Assembly (NCBI GenBank): GCA_017305715.1
Contig: JAFKKG010000031.1
Span: forward strand, 61,991-125,990
DNA from: Hyphomicrobiales bacterium
GTDB lineage: Bacteria > Pseudomonadota > Alphaproteobacteria > Rhizobiales > Xanthobacteraceae
Direction: 5' to 3'
DNA length: 64,000 nt
Positions within the stretch are counted from its first letter, which is position 1; each line of letters begins with the position of its first letter. Below, one piece after another: positions 1 through 8,371 of this stretch. The translations under genes were made by a program, and so were the position numbers. Below the pieces are notes generated by a model. That model was not told where the DNA came from and ran no database searches. It saw only the letters and a list, made by a program, of their open reading frames with translations.

Positions 1-252
1 ATGCTTCTCAGCGCGCTCATCGTGACGAGCCTGTGGTCGATCATGCGGATGGCGAAGGGCGATGCCGCGAGCAGGTTCGTGTCCTGCTGCCTGGCGTTCG
101 TGGTTCTGCTGTGCCTCGTTCACGGCCGCCTCAGCCGGGAAGCCGCTGTGTTCGCATGGATCGGCACGGTCGCCGGCATGACGCAATCCGCGCGAAGCCG
201 GACGCCCGTCGCGCAGCCGGCCAGCTCGCCCGCCAGATCATCCGTGTCATGA
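1..252 (+). CDS. C-terminal fragment of a membrane protein, probably polysaccharide polymerase/ligase-like
   Basis: The reading frame runs in from the left edge, so the true start is probably outside the window. The visible 83 residues contain two hydrophobic segments (about 1-15 and 27-60) followed by a polar Ser/Pro-rich tail. Its stop overlaps the start of the next gene in an ATGA (249-252), which implies translational coupling and a shared pathway. Because the next gene is an O-antigen ligase family protein, a cell-surface polysaccharide role is likely, but the fragment has no diagnostic motif. The ATG at position 1 may be an internal methionine. Confidence 0.5.
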   Translation: MLLSALIVTSLWSIMRMAKGDAASRFVSCCLAFVVLLCLVHGRLSREAAVFAWIGTVAGMTQSARSRTPVAQPASSPARSSVS

Positions 253-1562
253 TGATGTCAGAAAGGCCCGGATTTGCCGCTCGTGCAAGTGACCTGTTCC
301 GGGCGAGAATCCGATCCCCGTCCTGGCGAACCTCTCTCGACGTCTACCCCTGCCTGATCGCTGCATCGATTCCGTGGTCCACGACGGCGGTCATCGTTTT
401 CTTGCTCATCTGGCTCATCGTACTGCTTCCGACCATCGAGCCGGTTCAATTTGGCCGGGTGGCGCGGCATCCGGCGGCGTTGGCGCCGATCGCGCTGGTC
501 GCGCTGGCGGTGGTGGGAATCCTGTGGGCAGAGGGGCCCTGGCTGAACCGATGGCAGGGGATCGGACCGGCGGCGAAACTCCTGATGGTGCCGCTCCTGC
601 TCTATCACTTCGCGCGATCGGAGCGCGCCGACTGGGTTTACAAGGCGTTTTTCGCCTCGTGCACATTGTTGCTGGCGTATTCGTGGACGATCTATCTCGC
701 GCCGGGGTGGCAATTCACGAAGGCTCACGGATGGGATACGACCGGCGTTCCCGTCAGGAATACGATCGATCAAAATCAGGAATTCGTGCTTTGCCTGTTT
801 GGTCTGGCGGGGGCGTCGCTGCAAGCATTCCGGCAGGGACGAACGCTGGTGGCGGCGCTGCTCGCCGCGCTTGCGGCCGCGTTTCTCGTCAATGTGCTTT
901 TCGTCGCGCTGGCGCGAACGTCGCTGGTCTATCTTGGCGTCATCGCGATCATGTTTGCGGTTCGCCATTTCGAGCGGCGCACGACATTGTTGACGCTGCT
1001 GGGCCTCGCGGCATTGGTGCCGGCGCTTTGGCTCGCATCGCCGAATCTGCGCAACCGGATCGCGCACATTGCGGTCGAGTATCAGGAGTATCGCGAAACC
1101 AACCGGCCGACTTCAACAGGACAAAGGCTTACCTACTGGTCCCAGTCGATTGACTGGATCCGCGAGGCGCCCGTGATCGGCCACGGAACCGGATCGGTCA
1201 AGCAGCTATTCAACGCCGCGGCGGTCGGCAAACAGGGCGCATGGGCCGACAAGATCGCCAATCCCCATAACCAGACGCTCTTTGTCGCCATCCAGTGGGG
1301 ACTGCTGGGATGCGTGGTTCTGTTCGCGATGTGGTTCTGCCATGCGCGCTTGTTCCTGACGCATGCCGGGTTCGCGGCGTGGGTTGGCGCCGTGGTCGTG
1401 ATTCAGAACGTCACGAGTTCGCTGTTCAATTCGCACCTGTTCGACTTTGCCGAGGGGTGGCTGTATGTCGTCGGCGTCGGTGTTGCCGGAGGCGCCTTTC
1501 TCAGGCGCTCCGGGGCATTGTCGTCCGGCCGCGCGGCACCGCAAGAAGCGCTTCGCAGTTAG
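249..1562 (+). CDS. O-antigen ligase family (Wzy_C/WaaL-like) membrane protein
   Basis: A 437-residue polytopic inner-membrane protein with about 10-12 hydrophobic segments and a long periplasmic loop. Family members join or polymerise undecaprenyl-linked glycans on the periplasmic face. The loop holds Arg-rich and GQRL-type segments, then a PHNQTLFVAIQWG motif that resembles the HN-x-x-L histidine region of WaaL. Three ATG codons in a row (249, 252, 255) make the exact start ambiguous; the first overlaps the upstream stop in ATGA. A start further upstream in the same frame would read through the previous gene and is unlikely. Ligase and polymerase cannot be told apart from sequence alone. 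Confidence 0.8.
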   Translation: MMMSERPGFAARASDLFRARIRSPSWRTSLDVYPCLIAASIPWSTTAVIVFLLIWLIVLLPTIEPVQFGRVARHPAALAPIALVALAVVGILWAEGPWLNRWQGIGPAAKLLMVPLLLYHFARSERADWVYKAFFASCTLLLAYSWTIYLAPGWQFTKAHGWDTTGVPVRNTIDQNQEFVLCLFGLAGASLQAFRQGRTLVAALLAALAAAFLVNVLFVALARTSLVYLGVIAIMFAVRHFERRTTLLTLLGLAALVPALWLASPNLRNRIAHIAVEYQEYRETNRPTSTGQRLTYWSQSIDWIREAPVIGHGTGSVKQLFNAAAVGKQGAWADKIANPHNQTLFVAIQWGLLGCVVLFAMWFCHARLFLTHAGFAAWVGAVVVIQNVTSSLFNSHLFDFAEGWLYVVGVGVAGGAFLRRSGALSSGRAAPQEALRS

Positions 1563-1581
1563 GCGCCTTGCGCAGGAGCGC

Positions 1582-1944
1582 TCAAGCCGCTTTCTTGCCG
1601 GCTTTTTTCGCGGCTTTCTTCCCGGGCTTTTTCTCAGCCTTCTCAGCCTTCTCAACTTTCTTGGCGGGCTTCATCGCCGCGATTTCTTCCGCCGCGTATT
1701 TGATCGCCCGCGCGTAGCTGTCGGCGGTATTGTCGGCGGAATTCTGCAGCCGCTTGGCGGCTGCCAGGCCATGCTCCATCGCGCTCTTGGCCATCAGTTT
1801 GAGCCGGCTCTTGGCATCCTTGTCCTTGGCCGAGGCCGCCTTGGCCATGTAGTAGCCCTGCCGCTTCCTGGCGGCAGCCATCAGGCTCTTGTTCTGTGCC
1901 TTGGCGAGTTGTCTGATAACTGCGTCTAGATCGGCTTCGGCCAT
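1582..1944 (-). CDS. Small Lys/Ala-rich hypothetical protein
   Basis: This 120-residue protein has an N-terminal alpha-helical part (about 1-90) with regular Ala/Lys/Asp heptad-like composition. Its tail is almost entirely Lys, Ala, Glu and Gly (KKAGKKAA type), like histone H1-like or HU-tail sequences. The tail suggests nucleic-acid binding, but no catalytic domain is visible. A GCAGGA sits directly before the ATG on the minus strand. It is convergent with the O-antigen ligase gene, with only 19 bp between the stops. I do not recognise the family. Confidence 0.65.
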   Translation of the reverse strand: MAEADLDAVIRQLAKAQNKSLMAAARKRQGYYMAKAASAKDKDAKSRLKLMAKSAMEHGLAAAKRLQNSADNTADSYARAIKYAAEEIAAMKPAKKVEKAEKAEKKPGKKAAKKAGKKAA

Positions 1945-2132
1945 TCCTGCTCACTCACTGACTGGATATCTGCAAACGTGATTTAAGCGTCAATCACGCG
2001 AAAGGGAAGTGAGTAGCTGCCCGCAAGCGCGGCGTCTGCAAACAGTCCCGGTAAAGGCGCGGGGTCGCGTGGCCGTCCTGGAGGACGACGACATCGCTCG
2101 GGGCAGGGCGGGTTCAGATGCCGCCCTGCTTA

Positions 2133-2162
2133 TTGAACACACGGACACGCTCTGTGTATACT
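2133..2162 (+). promoter_or_regulatory. Predicted sigma-70 promoter of the GntR regulator
   Basis: A TTGAAC -35 (2133-2138) and a TATACT -10 (2157-2162) are separated by 18 bp. The -10 hexamer lies inside the palindromic site at 2156-2168, so a protein bound there would block RNA polymerase. The start codon follows 68 bp downstream. Confidence 0.5.
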
Positions 2163-2168
2163 GCATAC
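2156..2168 (+). promoter_or_regulatory. Candidate GntR operator, copy 1
   Basis: GTATACTGCATAC has GTAT/ATAC arms and overlaps the predicted -10 box of the regulator gene. It matches the consensus GYATRCTGYATNC shared with the two sites in front of the transporter operon (3275-3287, 3296-3308). Autoregulation is inferred from position. Confidence 0.55.
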
Positions 2169-2229
2169 GAGGTGCAGTTTTCGTAGAATGCGTGCAATTT
2201 TCAATATTGCCTCGTCGAAGTAGGTATAA

Positions 2230-3024
2230 ATGACCAAGAAACCTGCAGCTGGGCGTGCATTCCCGGAGCGTGCGCTGCCTGTTCCGAAGACTAACGCGCG
2301 CAGCGCGGCACAACCCGACGTGGAGGTTGCATCAGTCGGCATCATGCGCGCCGAGCGAGTCTCGGACCAGGTGTATCGCAGACTTCGGCAATCGATCCTG
2401 CATGGTGAAATCGCCCCAGGCGCCCGCCTTCGCGAAACGGAAATAGCAGAAAACCTGGCGGTCAGCCGAACGCCGGTGCGGGAGGCCATTTCGCGCCTGA
2501 TCGGAGATCGCCTTGTCCGCGAGCTTCCAGCCGGTGGTGTCGAAGTTGTGGACACGCGTGCCGAAATGGAAGAGATCTACGCTATTCGCGAGGCGTTGGA
2601 AGTTTGTGCCGTCGGCCTTGCCGCGTCGAGGATCGATGGCGCGCAACTCGAAGAGCTGGAGCGCTTGCTGGCAACGGCGGAGGCAACGAGCTATCTTCAG
2701 CACGGCCGCCGGGCAGACTTGAACGAAGCCTTTCACTTGACCATCGCAGATGCCGCTCGGTCGCCGCGCTTGGCTGCTTTGATCGCGGAGTTCAGGGAGT
2801 TTTTCCTCAACTCGTCCTGGCTCAGTCAACAGACCGAGGACGACGCGCGCAAGGCGCTTGGAGATCACCGCGCCATCATTGAGGCCCTGCGCGACGGCGA
2901 TCGCGAAGCCGCCGAAACGTCACTAAGGAAGCACCTCGGGCGCGCATACCGCGGCATGGGCCTGGAGCGCAACGCTGCACCATCGCCGAAGAAGCCCGCG
3001 GCGAAGCGCTCGAAGAAAAAATAG
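2230..3024 (+). CDS. GntR family (FadR/FCD subfamily) transcriptional regulator
   Basis: This 264-residue regulator has a winged helix-turn-helix at about 42-105 (AENLAVSRTPVREAISRL is the recognition segment) and an FCD ligand domain at about 115-240. The residues Asp163, His169, His213 and His235 match the metal-binding pattern of metal-dependent FCD domains, so a carboxylate effector is likely. The first 38 residues are low complexity and the last 17 are a Pro/Lys-rich tail, both unusual for the family. The start is the first ATG of the frame; an internal Met39 just before the HTH is an alternative but has no clear ribosome site. It is the obvious regulator of the downstream transport and catabolic genes. 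Confidence 0.9.
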   Translation: MTKKPAAGRAFPERALPVPKTNARSAAQPDVEVASVGIMRAERVSDQVYRRLRQSILHGEIAPGARLRETEIAENLAVSRTPVREAISRLIGDRLVRELPAGGVEVVDTRAEMEEIYAIREALEVCAVGLAASRIDGAQLEELERLLATAEATSYLQHGRRADLNEAFHLTIADAARSPRLAALIAEFREFFLNSSWLSQQTEDDARKALGDHRAIIEALRDGDREAAETSLRKHLGRAYRGMGLERNAAPSPKKPAAKRSKKK

Positions 3025-3261
3025 CCTCCGGCCCGCCTGTTTCCAGGGGTTGGGGCGCGTCTGCGGCCTCGCAGCCCGCCGTTTGCGACAGCCCGCGACA
3101 TCGAGCTGGCGCACATTTAATCCACCTCCGCCCGATGTTGACGCAGGCCAAGCGGCCGAACCTGAAGACGTGACGTCTTTTGGCGCGTTACGGGCCGCGA
3201 AACAGGCTCGATCCGCCAATGCGCGGCCGTCCGAAGCGGCAAAGCGCCGCGGGCTCCCGGC

Positions 3262-3277
3262 TGGCACGGTGGTTGCA
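3262..3277 (+). promoter_or_regulatory. Sigma-54 (RpoN) promoter of the ABC transporter operon
   Basis: TGGCACG (3262-3268), four bases, then TTGCA (3273-3277) is a full match to the -24/-12 consensus TGGCACG-N4-TTGCW, with GG and GC exactly 12 bp apart. The predicted transcript starts near 3288, leaving about 43 nt before the ATG at 3331. Sigma-54 promoters need an enhancer-binding activator such as NtrC. I found no clear NtrC site upstream, but nitrogen control is the usual reason for such a promoter in front of an amino-acid-type transporter. Confidence 0.75.
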
Positions 3278-3287
3278 TACTGTATCC
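3275..3287 (+). promoter_or_regulatory. Candidate GntR operator, copy 2, overlapping the sigma-54 -12 element
   Basis: GCATACTGTATCC contains the perfect palindrome ATACTGTAT and shares 10 of 13 bases with the site in the regulator's own promoter. It begins on the GC of the -12 element, so occupancy would exclude sigma-54 polymerase. Confidence 0.55.
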
Positions 3288-3295
3288 CGGACATT

Positions 3296-3308
3296 GCATG
3301 CTGCATGC
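3296..3308 (+). promoter_or_regulatory. Candidate GntR operator, copy 3
   Basis: GCATGCTGCATGC is the core of a perfect 15-bp palindrome (3295-3309) and fits the consensus GYATRCTGYATNC. Its centre is 21 bp, two helical turns, from the centre of copy 2, so two dimers would lie on the same face of the DNA. It falls just after the predicted transcription start. Confidence 0.5.
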
Positions 3309-3330
3309 AGAGCGGCAGGAACCTGATCCG

Positions 3331-3996
3331 ATGGATTACACTTGGCACTTCCAGATCGTCTGGGATTACCGGATGGTCTTCGTGCGCGGCGCCATCATGA
3401 CCGCCCAGATTACGTTCTGGGCGACGTTGATTGGATTGGTGTTCGGCCTTCCGCTTGGCCTGATGCGTCGAAGTCGGATACTCCTGCTCCGCGCCCCCGC
3501 CGCGACGATCATCGAGCTGTTCCGGTCCACGCCGGCGCTCGTGCAACTGGTGTGGATCTACTACGCATTGCCGATCCTTACCGGCCTGCAAATGAGCAAC
3601 ACTGTCTCGGTGTCGATCGGCCTCGGATTGCATGCGGCCGCCTACTTCGCCGAGATCTTCCGGGCCGGCATCAACTCCATAAGCCGGGGGCAGTGGGATG
3701 CCGCGCTTGCAACCGGCATGACCTACACCCAGGCCATGCGGCGGATCATTCTCCCGCAGGCCGTCCGGCGCATGGTGCCGCCGTTCATCAACGAGTTTGC
3801 CTCGCTCATCAAGCTGACGACGCTCGGTTCGGCACTGGCAGTCTATGAACTGCTGCATGAAGCGAACAACCTCATCAACAATACGTATCGCCCACTGGAG
3901 ATCTACACCGTCCTGGCGCTGGCCTTCGCGGCCCTGATCTTTCCGATCATTTACGCGTCGCAGCTGCTCGAGCAGCGTTGGCGGGTGCGCCAATGA
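3331..3996 (+). CDS. Amino-acid-type ABC transporter permease (HisMQ/GlnP family)
   Basis: A 221-residue inner-membrane permease with about five membrane segments and the cytoplasmic coupling (EAA) loop [20 protein letters not shown] at about 120-140. The start chosen is the ATG at 3331, after AGGA at 3317-3320. It is the only permease in the cluster, so the transporter should use a homodimer, whereas many polar amino-acid systems have a HisM/HisQ pair. Its stop overlaps the start of the ATPase gene (ATGA). Together with the ATPase and the binding protein at 6123 it forms an importer for a polar, probably amino-acid-like, nitrogen compound. Confidence 0.9.
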   Translation: MDYTWHFQIVWDYRMVFVRGAIMTAQITFWATLIGLVFGLPLGLMRRSRILLLRAPAATIIELFRSTPALVQLVWIYYALPILTGLQMSNTVSVSIGLGLHAAAYFAEIFRAGINSISRGQWDAALATGMTYTQAMRRIILPQAVRRMVPPFINEFASLIKLTTLGSALAVYELLHEANNLINNTYRPLEIYTVLALAFAALIFPIIYASQLLEQRWRVRQ

Positions 3997-4805
3997 AACC
4001 CGTCATGATCAGCGCGCGCAATGTCCAGAAGTCCTTCGGTGCGACCCAGGTTCTGAAGGGGATCGACCTGGACGTCGTCAAGGGCGAAGTGTTGGCCATC
4101 ATCGGTCCGAGCGGTTCAGGCAAGAGCACTTTCCTCAGATGCATGAACTTCCTCGAAGAATACGATGGCGGCGAGATCCGGTTCGACGATCGACTGGTTG
4201 GCTATCGAAAGAATACCAACGGCAAGCTGGTCAAGGACAGCGCAGTCCACGTTGCGGCAATCCGGGCGCGCATGGGCATGGTATTCCAGAGCTTCAACCT
4301 GTTTCCGCACATGAGCGTCCTCGACAACGTGATCGAGGGGCCGATGATCGTCCAGCGTCGCAAGCGGGAAGACGCAGTCAGGCAGGCCAAGGGTCTTCTC
4401 GATCGTGTCGGGCTGTCGACAAAGATCGATGCCTTTCCCGAGACGCTGTCCGGCGGGCAACAGCAACGCGCCGCCATCGCGCGCGCTCTCGCCATGAATC
4501 CCGAGGTGATGCTGTTCGACGAGCCGACCTCGGCACTGGACCCTGAACTCGTCGGCGAAGTGCTCGACGTGATGAGATCGCTGGCGAGCGATGGCATGAC
4601 CATGATTGTCGTGACACACGAGATGGCGTTCGCGCGCGACGTCGCGGACCGCGTGATGATGATGGATCATGGCAAGAGCGTGGAGATCGGTCCGCCGCGG
4701 GACATCTTCACGAACCCGTCCCACGCGCGCACGGAGGAGTTTTTGCAGCGCGTTTTGCAGCGCGCGGCACCGGCACCTCTGAAAAATCCGGAAGGAGTCC
4801 TGTGA
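3993..4805 (+). CDS. Amino-acid-type ABC transporter ATP-binding protein (GlnQ/HisP family)
   Basis: This 270-residue ATPase powers the importer. Walker A is GPSGSGKST (about 38-46), the signature is LSGGQQQR, Walker B is [12 protein letters not shown], and the switch histidine is in VVTHE. An insertion of about 15 residues after the Walker A region (around [14 protein letters not shown]) matches the longer HisP/ArtP-like members. The ATG overlaps the permease stop, so the two are translationally coupled. The 140 bp after it hold no recognisable gene or strong terminator, so the monooxygenase gene may be co-transcribed. Confidence 0.92.
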   Translation: MKPVMISARNVQKSFGATQVLKGIDLDVVKGEVLAIIGPSGSGKSTFLRCMNFLEEYDGGEIRFDDRLVGYRKNTNGKLVKDSAVHVAAIRARMGMVFQSFNLFPHMSVLDNVIEGPMIVQRRKREDAVRQAKGLLDRVGLSTKIDAFPETLSGGQQQRAAIARALAMNPEVMLFDEPTSALDPELVGEVLDVMRSLASDGMTMIVVTHEMAFARDVADRVMMMDHGKSVEIGPPRDIFTNPSHARTEEFLQRVLQRAAPAPLKNPEGVL

Positions 4806-4945
4806 TGAGCGTCGCATCGCGACGCCCGGTCTGTCCTCGGCCGACGAGGCCGGCGGTGAACGGTGAACCTCATGAATGAATCTTCCCGTTCTCGCTAAGC
4901 CTGTTCGTTGCGCCCTCCACCAACGTTGATTGTAAGGAAATTTGG

Positions 4946-6031
4946 ATGCGAGTTGGAATCTGTGGTGGTGGCATAGGTGGGCTTTCCGCCGCTATCGGTC
5001 TGGTATCACTCGGCTTTGATGTCGAAGTGTTCGAGCAGGCGCCGCTCCTGAGGGCGACCGGCGCGGGCCTAAATCTCTGGCCAAACGCCGGACGTGCGCT
5101 CTACGGATTGGGTCTGCGGCAGCCGTACGACGCCATATCGGTCAAGCTTGACCGGTATCTCGGCTATGATCCGCACGGAGAATTGTTGTTCAAGAAGGAT
5201 GCGAGCGACTGGCCGACCAAATACGGCGCTCCCTCTGTCGGGGTCTATCGACTTGCGCTGAGTACCATGCTGGCCGAGGCCTACGGCCTGGAAAAAATCA
5301 AGTTCGGCTACGCGGTTACGTCGGTCGAGGATAGGGGCGATAGCGCCGTCTGCCATTTCGCAAATGGCGAGACTTACGAAGGCGATCTCGTCATCGGGGC
5401 GGATGGAATTCACTCGGTCATCCGCGAGCAGTTGATCGGCGGCGTCAAGTTCCGGCCGAATGATCATCACGCATTCCGTTTTCGGTCCGTCATCGATATC
5501 GATAAGGTCGATGTGGATCCTGCCGCGCAGACGGGGATCTACACGACGGGCGGCTGGCTGGCGGTCATCCCGATTGGCAACGGCAAGGCGTACTGGTTCG
5601 GCTCGGTGCGCGGTGCGGCGAATGTGGACGAGTTCATCGCCTATTTCAGTTCCTGGACCCATACACACGTCCCCACCACGATCGGTACGACGCCACGGGA
5701 CTCGATCGTCGCGAGCCCTTTGTTTGACGTCGATGGGACGCCGTACAAATGGACGCATGGCCGCGTCACGCTGCTTGGAGATGCTGCGCATCCTATGATG
5801 CCCGATCTTGCGCAAGGCGCGAGCCAGACGCTGATCGACGCTCTCGCTCTGCGCGATGCCTTCGCAAAGACAAAGGACATCGATCAGGCGCTGCTCGACT
5901 ACGAAAGCCTTCGGCGCCCGGCCGCGAACTACATCGTCAAACGTTCGCAGCAAGGAAGCTTTCTTGGTCGAAACAATGTCGATCCGATCGCGATCCGGTA
6001 CGAGAAGGAAGTCGAAGCGCAGCTCGCATGA
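4946..6031 (+). CDS. FAD-dependent monooxygenase (UbiH/salicylate hydroxylase/urate hydroxylase fold)
   Basis: A 361-residue single-component flavoprotein hydroxylase of the p-hydroxybenzoate hydroxylase group. The dinucleotide-binding GGGIGG is at 7-12, the DG motif GADGIHSVIR at 151-160, and the FAD-binding GD motif GDAAHPMMPDLAQGASQ at about 278-294. Such enzymes use NAD(P)H and oxygen to hydroxylate an aromatic or heteroaromatic ring. TAAGGAAAT precedes the ATG at a normal distance. It sits between the ATPase and binding-protein genes of one importer, so it probably acts on the imported compound or its first product. The exact substrate cannot be read from the sequence. Confidence 0.88.
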   Translation: MRVGICGGGIGGLSAAIGLVSLGFDVEVFEQAPLLRATGAGLNLWPNAGRALYGLGLRQPYDAISVKLDRYLGYDPHGELLFKKDASDWPTKYGAPSVGVYRLALSTMLAEAYGLEKIKFGYAVTSVEDRGDSAVCHFANGETYEGDLVIGADGIHSVIREQLIGGVKFRPNDHHAFRFRSVIDIDKVDVDPAAQTGIYTTGGWLAVIPIGNGKAYWFGSVRGAANVDEFIAYFSSWTHTHVPTTIGTTPRDSIVASPLFDVDGTPYKWTHGRVTLLGDAAHPMMPDLAQGASQTLIDALALRDAFAKTKDIDQALLDYESLRRPAANYIVKRSQQGSFLGRNNVDPIAIRYEKEVEAQLA

Positions 6032-6122
6032 ACCTGGCGCGGCGCGCGTCGTATTCGGCATTCATAAACTAGCGAAATTGGCTCACTCCATGGACTTCAG
6101 CACTTCAGGAAAGGACTTCACG

Positions 6123-6989
6123 ATGAACAGCATCACGCGATACTCGCTCCGCCTTGGCAGCACATTGGCCGCGCTTGCCTTGCTGGTCGGCGTTCAGCCG
6201 GCTGCCTCGCAAGTGATGGATCGCATTCTCAAGGAGAAGACGATCAAGGTCGGTTACATTCCGTCTCCCCCCGGCACGATCAAGGATCCCGCGACGGGCG
6301 AAGTGAAGGGCTACTACGTCGATGGTCTGCGATACATCTTCAAGGCGATCGGCGTCGAACCGGTGCTCGTGGAGACCACCTGGACCAATTATGCTGCCGG
6401 ACTGCAGTCGGGCCAGTTTGATCTGTCCATTGCCGGAACGTTTGCGACCGTTCAGCGCGCCGCTGCCGTCGAGTTCACCAAGCCCATCCACTATCTCGGA
6501 TACAGCGCCATCGTGAAGAAGGGCGACGAGCGCTTCAAGACTCTGGCTGACCTCAACAAGAAGGACATCAAGATCGCGGTCGTGCAGGGCGGCGCCGCGC
6601 ATGAGTATGTGAAAGAGAGCTTTCCGCTGGCCAATGTTGTGGCCCTTGGGACGTCGAACCTGACGGCTCCCTTTGTCGAGGTCTCCTCCGGGCGGGCCGA
6701 TGTCGGCATCGAGGATGCCTGGCAAGCGCGTCGTTATGCGTCGCAGCAGCCCGGCGTGACAGACCTGTTCCAGAGCAATCCCTACAACCTGCTGCCCATC
6801 GCATGGAGCGTGAAGCGCGGCAATCAGGAATTGCTCAATTTCCTGAACAGGTCGATCGACTTCATGCTGCTGACCGGGCGCTGGGAGCGCATGGCCAATC
6901 TCTACGGAATGACCGGTCGCTTCTACGACGCCCCCGACCTGAAGCCGTTCGGCGCTGTCGTTGAAGCGACGGATGAAAGCAAGAAGTAA
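6123..6989 (+). CDS. ABC transporter substrate-binding protein, amino-acid family 3
   Basis: A 288-residue periplasmic binding protein. Residues 1-29 are a signal peptide (basic start, LAALALLVGVQPAASQ) and the mature protein begins near VMDRILKEKTIKVGY. The IKVGY...GYYVDGLRYIF pattern and the two-lobe layout are those of the family-3 solute-binding proteins. The start at 6123 follows AGGAAAGGA (6107-6115) at 7 nt. It completes the importer encoded at 3331-4805 although a monooxygenase gene lies between them. A Gly/Pro-rich strand after the first beta strand (PSPPGTIKD) replaces the usual aromatic ligand segment, which suggests an unusual ligand. Confidence 0.9.
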   Translation: MNSITRYSLRLGSTLAALALLVGVQPAASQVMDRILKEKTIKVGYIPSPPGTIKDPATGEVKGYYVDGLRYIFKAIGVEPVLVETTWTNYAAGLQSGQFDLSIAGTFATVQRAAAVEFTKPIHYLGYSAIVKKGDERFKTLADLNKKDIKIAVVQGGAAHEYVKESFPLANVVALGTSNLTAPFVEVSSGRADVGIEDAWQARRYASQQPGVTDLFQSNPYNLLPIAWSVKRGNQELLNFLNRSIDFMLLTGRWERMANLYGMTGRFYDAPDLKPFGAVVEATDESKK

Positions 6990-7085
6990 CCCGATCGCCC
7001 GCACCAATGCCGCGCCTGGAGCCGAGATTTCACGAACTCGGTGCCCAGGCGTCGGCGACGCGAGGTCTTAGACCGGAAAGCAACG

Positions 7086-8348
7086 ATGAACAAAGCAAAG
7101 CAACAGCTACTGGACCGCATCGAAGCGGATCGAGAGTTGCTCATCACCTATCTGCGCGACTTTATCCGTCTCCCGAGTCCGAATCCGGCGGGAGACACAC
7201 GCAGTTCGGCCCAGCATGTTCGCGCCCTCTTCGACGCGCGCGGCATTCCGTATCGGATCATCGCGCCGGAGGAGACGATGCCGAACATCGTAGCCACATT
7301 CGATTGCGGTCAGGCGGGCCGGCACCTCGCGCTGAACGGCCATATCGATGTGTTTCCTGCCGGCGATGGCGCCGGCTGGACCAGGGATCCCTGGGGCGCC
7401 GAGTTCGTTGATGGGCGGATCTACGGCCGCGGCGCCTGCGACATGAAAAGCGGAACGACGGCATCGATCTTCGCCTTTCTTTATCTGCACGATATCCGAG
7501 AGCAGCTCCACGGTCGCCTGACCCTGTCCGTCGTATCGGACGAAGAGACGTTTGGCCCCTGGGGCGCCCGCTATCTGTTCGAGCATCATCCCGAAATCAT
7601 CGGCGATTGCTGCCTCAATGCGGAGCCGACCGGGCGGAATACGTTTCGATTTGGCGAGAAGGGGCCGCTCTGGTTGCGCTTCACGGTGCGCACGCATGGC
7701 GCGCATGGGGCATATGTTCACCGGAGCGCGAGCGCGACATCCATCGCATCGAAGGTCATCGGCGAACTGGAGTGCCTGGCCGAACTGCCGCCGGCCGAGC
7801 TGGGAAATCTGACAGCCGTCTTCGATGCGGCGGCGCCGACGGTCGATCAGGAATGGGGGCTTGGTGCCGCGCGCAATCTTCGTCGCATCACCGTCAATCC
7901 CGGCCTGATGCGCGGCGGCGTCAAGGTCAACATGGTGGCGGCGGAATGCGTGTTCGAAGTCGATATTCGTCTTCCGAATGGGTTCGACGATACCGACGTC
8001 AGACGGGCGGTCGATGCCATCGTCGCGCGCCATCCGGAAGTCAGCTACGAGCAGATCCTCTACAATCCTCCGAACTGGACGTCGCCGGACACCGAGATGG
8101 CCGGCCTGGTGCGCGCCAATGCCAAGGCGGTGTCGGGCGTGGAGCCGATGCCGGTCGTGAGCCTCGGATGCACCGATGCGCGCCTGTGGCGGTACAAGGA
8201 TGTGCCGGCGATCGTCTTCGGCCCATCGCCGATCGAAATGGGCGGTGTTGACGAGTATGTCGAGGTCGAGGAATTCCTCGATGTCGTTCGGGTCCACACG
8301 CTGTCGGCTTACGATTATCTGAGCCGTCCGTCTTCTCAGCCGCAGTAA
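7086..8348 (+). CDS. M20 family metallo-amidohydrolase (ArgE/DapE-like), copy 1
   Basis: A 420-residue deacylase-like enzyme. The expected ligands His86 and Asp88 (LNGHIDVFP), the bridging Asp119 (GRGACDMKSG), general base Glu153 with ligand Glu154 (SDEETFG), and Glu180 (NAEPTG) are all present. The C-terminal ligand is not: the position of the conserved histidine (GP-x5-H-x-x-N-E in DapE) is Gly386 (GPSPIEMGGVDE). The second copy at 9444 has the same change, so this is a subfamily trait and not damage. The enzyme probably hydrolyses an N-acyl or amide bond in the cluster's pathway. A dimerisation lid domain occupies about 190-300. Confidence 0.88.
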   Translation: MNKAKQQLLDRIEADRELLITYLRDFIRLPSPNPAGDTRSSAQHVRALFDARGIPYRIIAPEETMPNIVATFDCGQAGRHLALNGHIDVFPAGDGAGWTRDPWGAEFVDGRIYGRGACDMKSGTTASIFAFLYLHDIREQLHGRLTLSVVSDEETFGPWGARYLFEHHPEIIGDCCLNAEPTGRNTFRFGEKGPLWLRFTVRTHGAHGAYVHRSASATSIASKVIGELECLAELPPAELGNLTAVFDAAAPTVDQEWGLGAARNLRRITVNPGLMRGGVKVNMVAAECVFEVDIRLPNGFDDTDVRRAVDAIVARHPEVSYEQILYNPPNWTSPDTEMAGLVRANAKAVSGVEPMPVVSLGCTDARLWRYKDVPAIVFGPSPIEMGGVDEYVEVEEFLDVVRVHTLSAYDYLSRPSSQPQ

Positions 8349-8371
8349 CTCATATTTCGAGAGGAAAGCCG

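Noticed and set aside
2923-3993. 356-codon minus-strand open frame opposite the permease
   Set aside because: No domain, Arg/His-rich; the plus strand has the EAA loop and the sigma-54 promoter in the same stretch.
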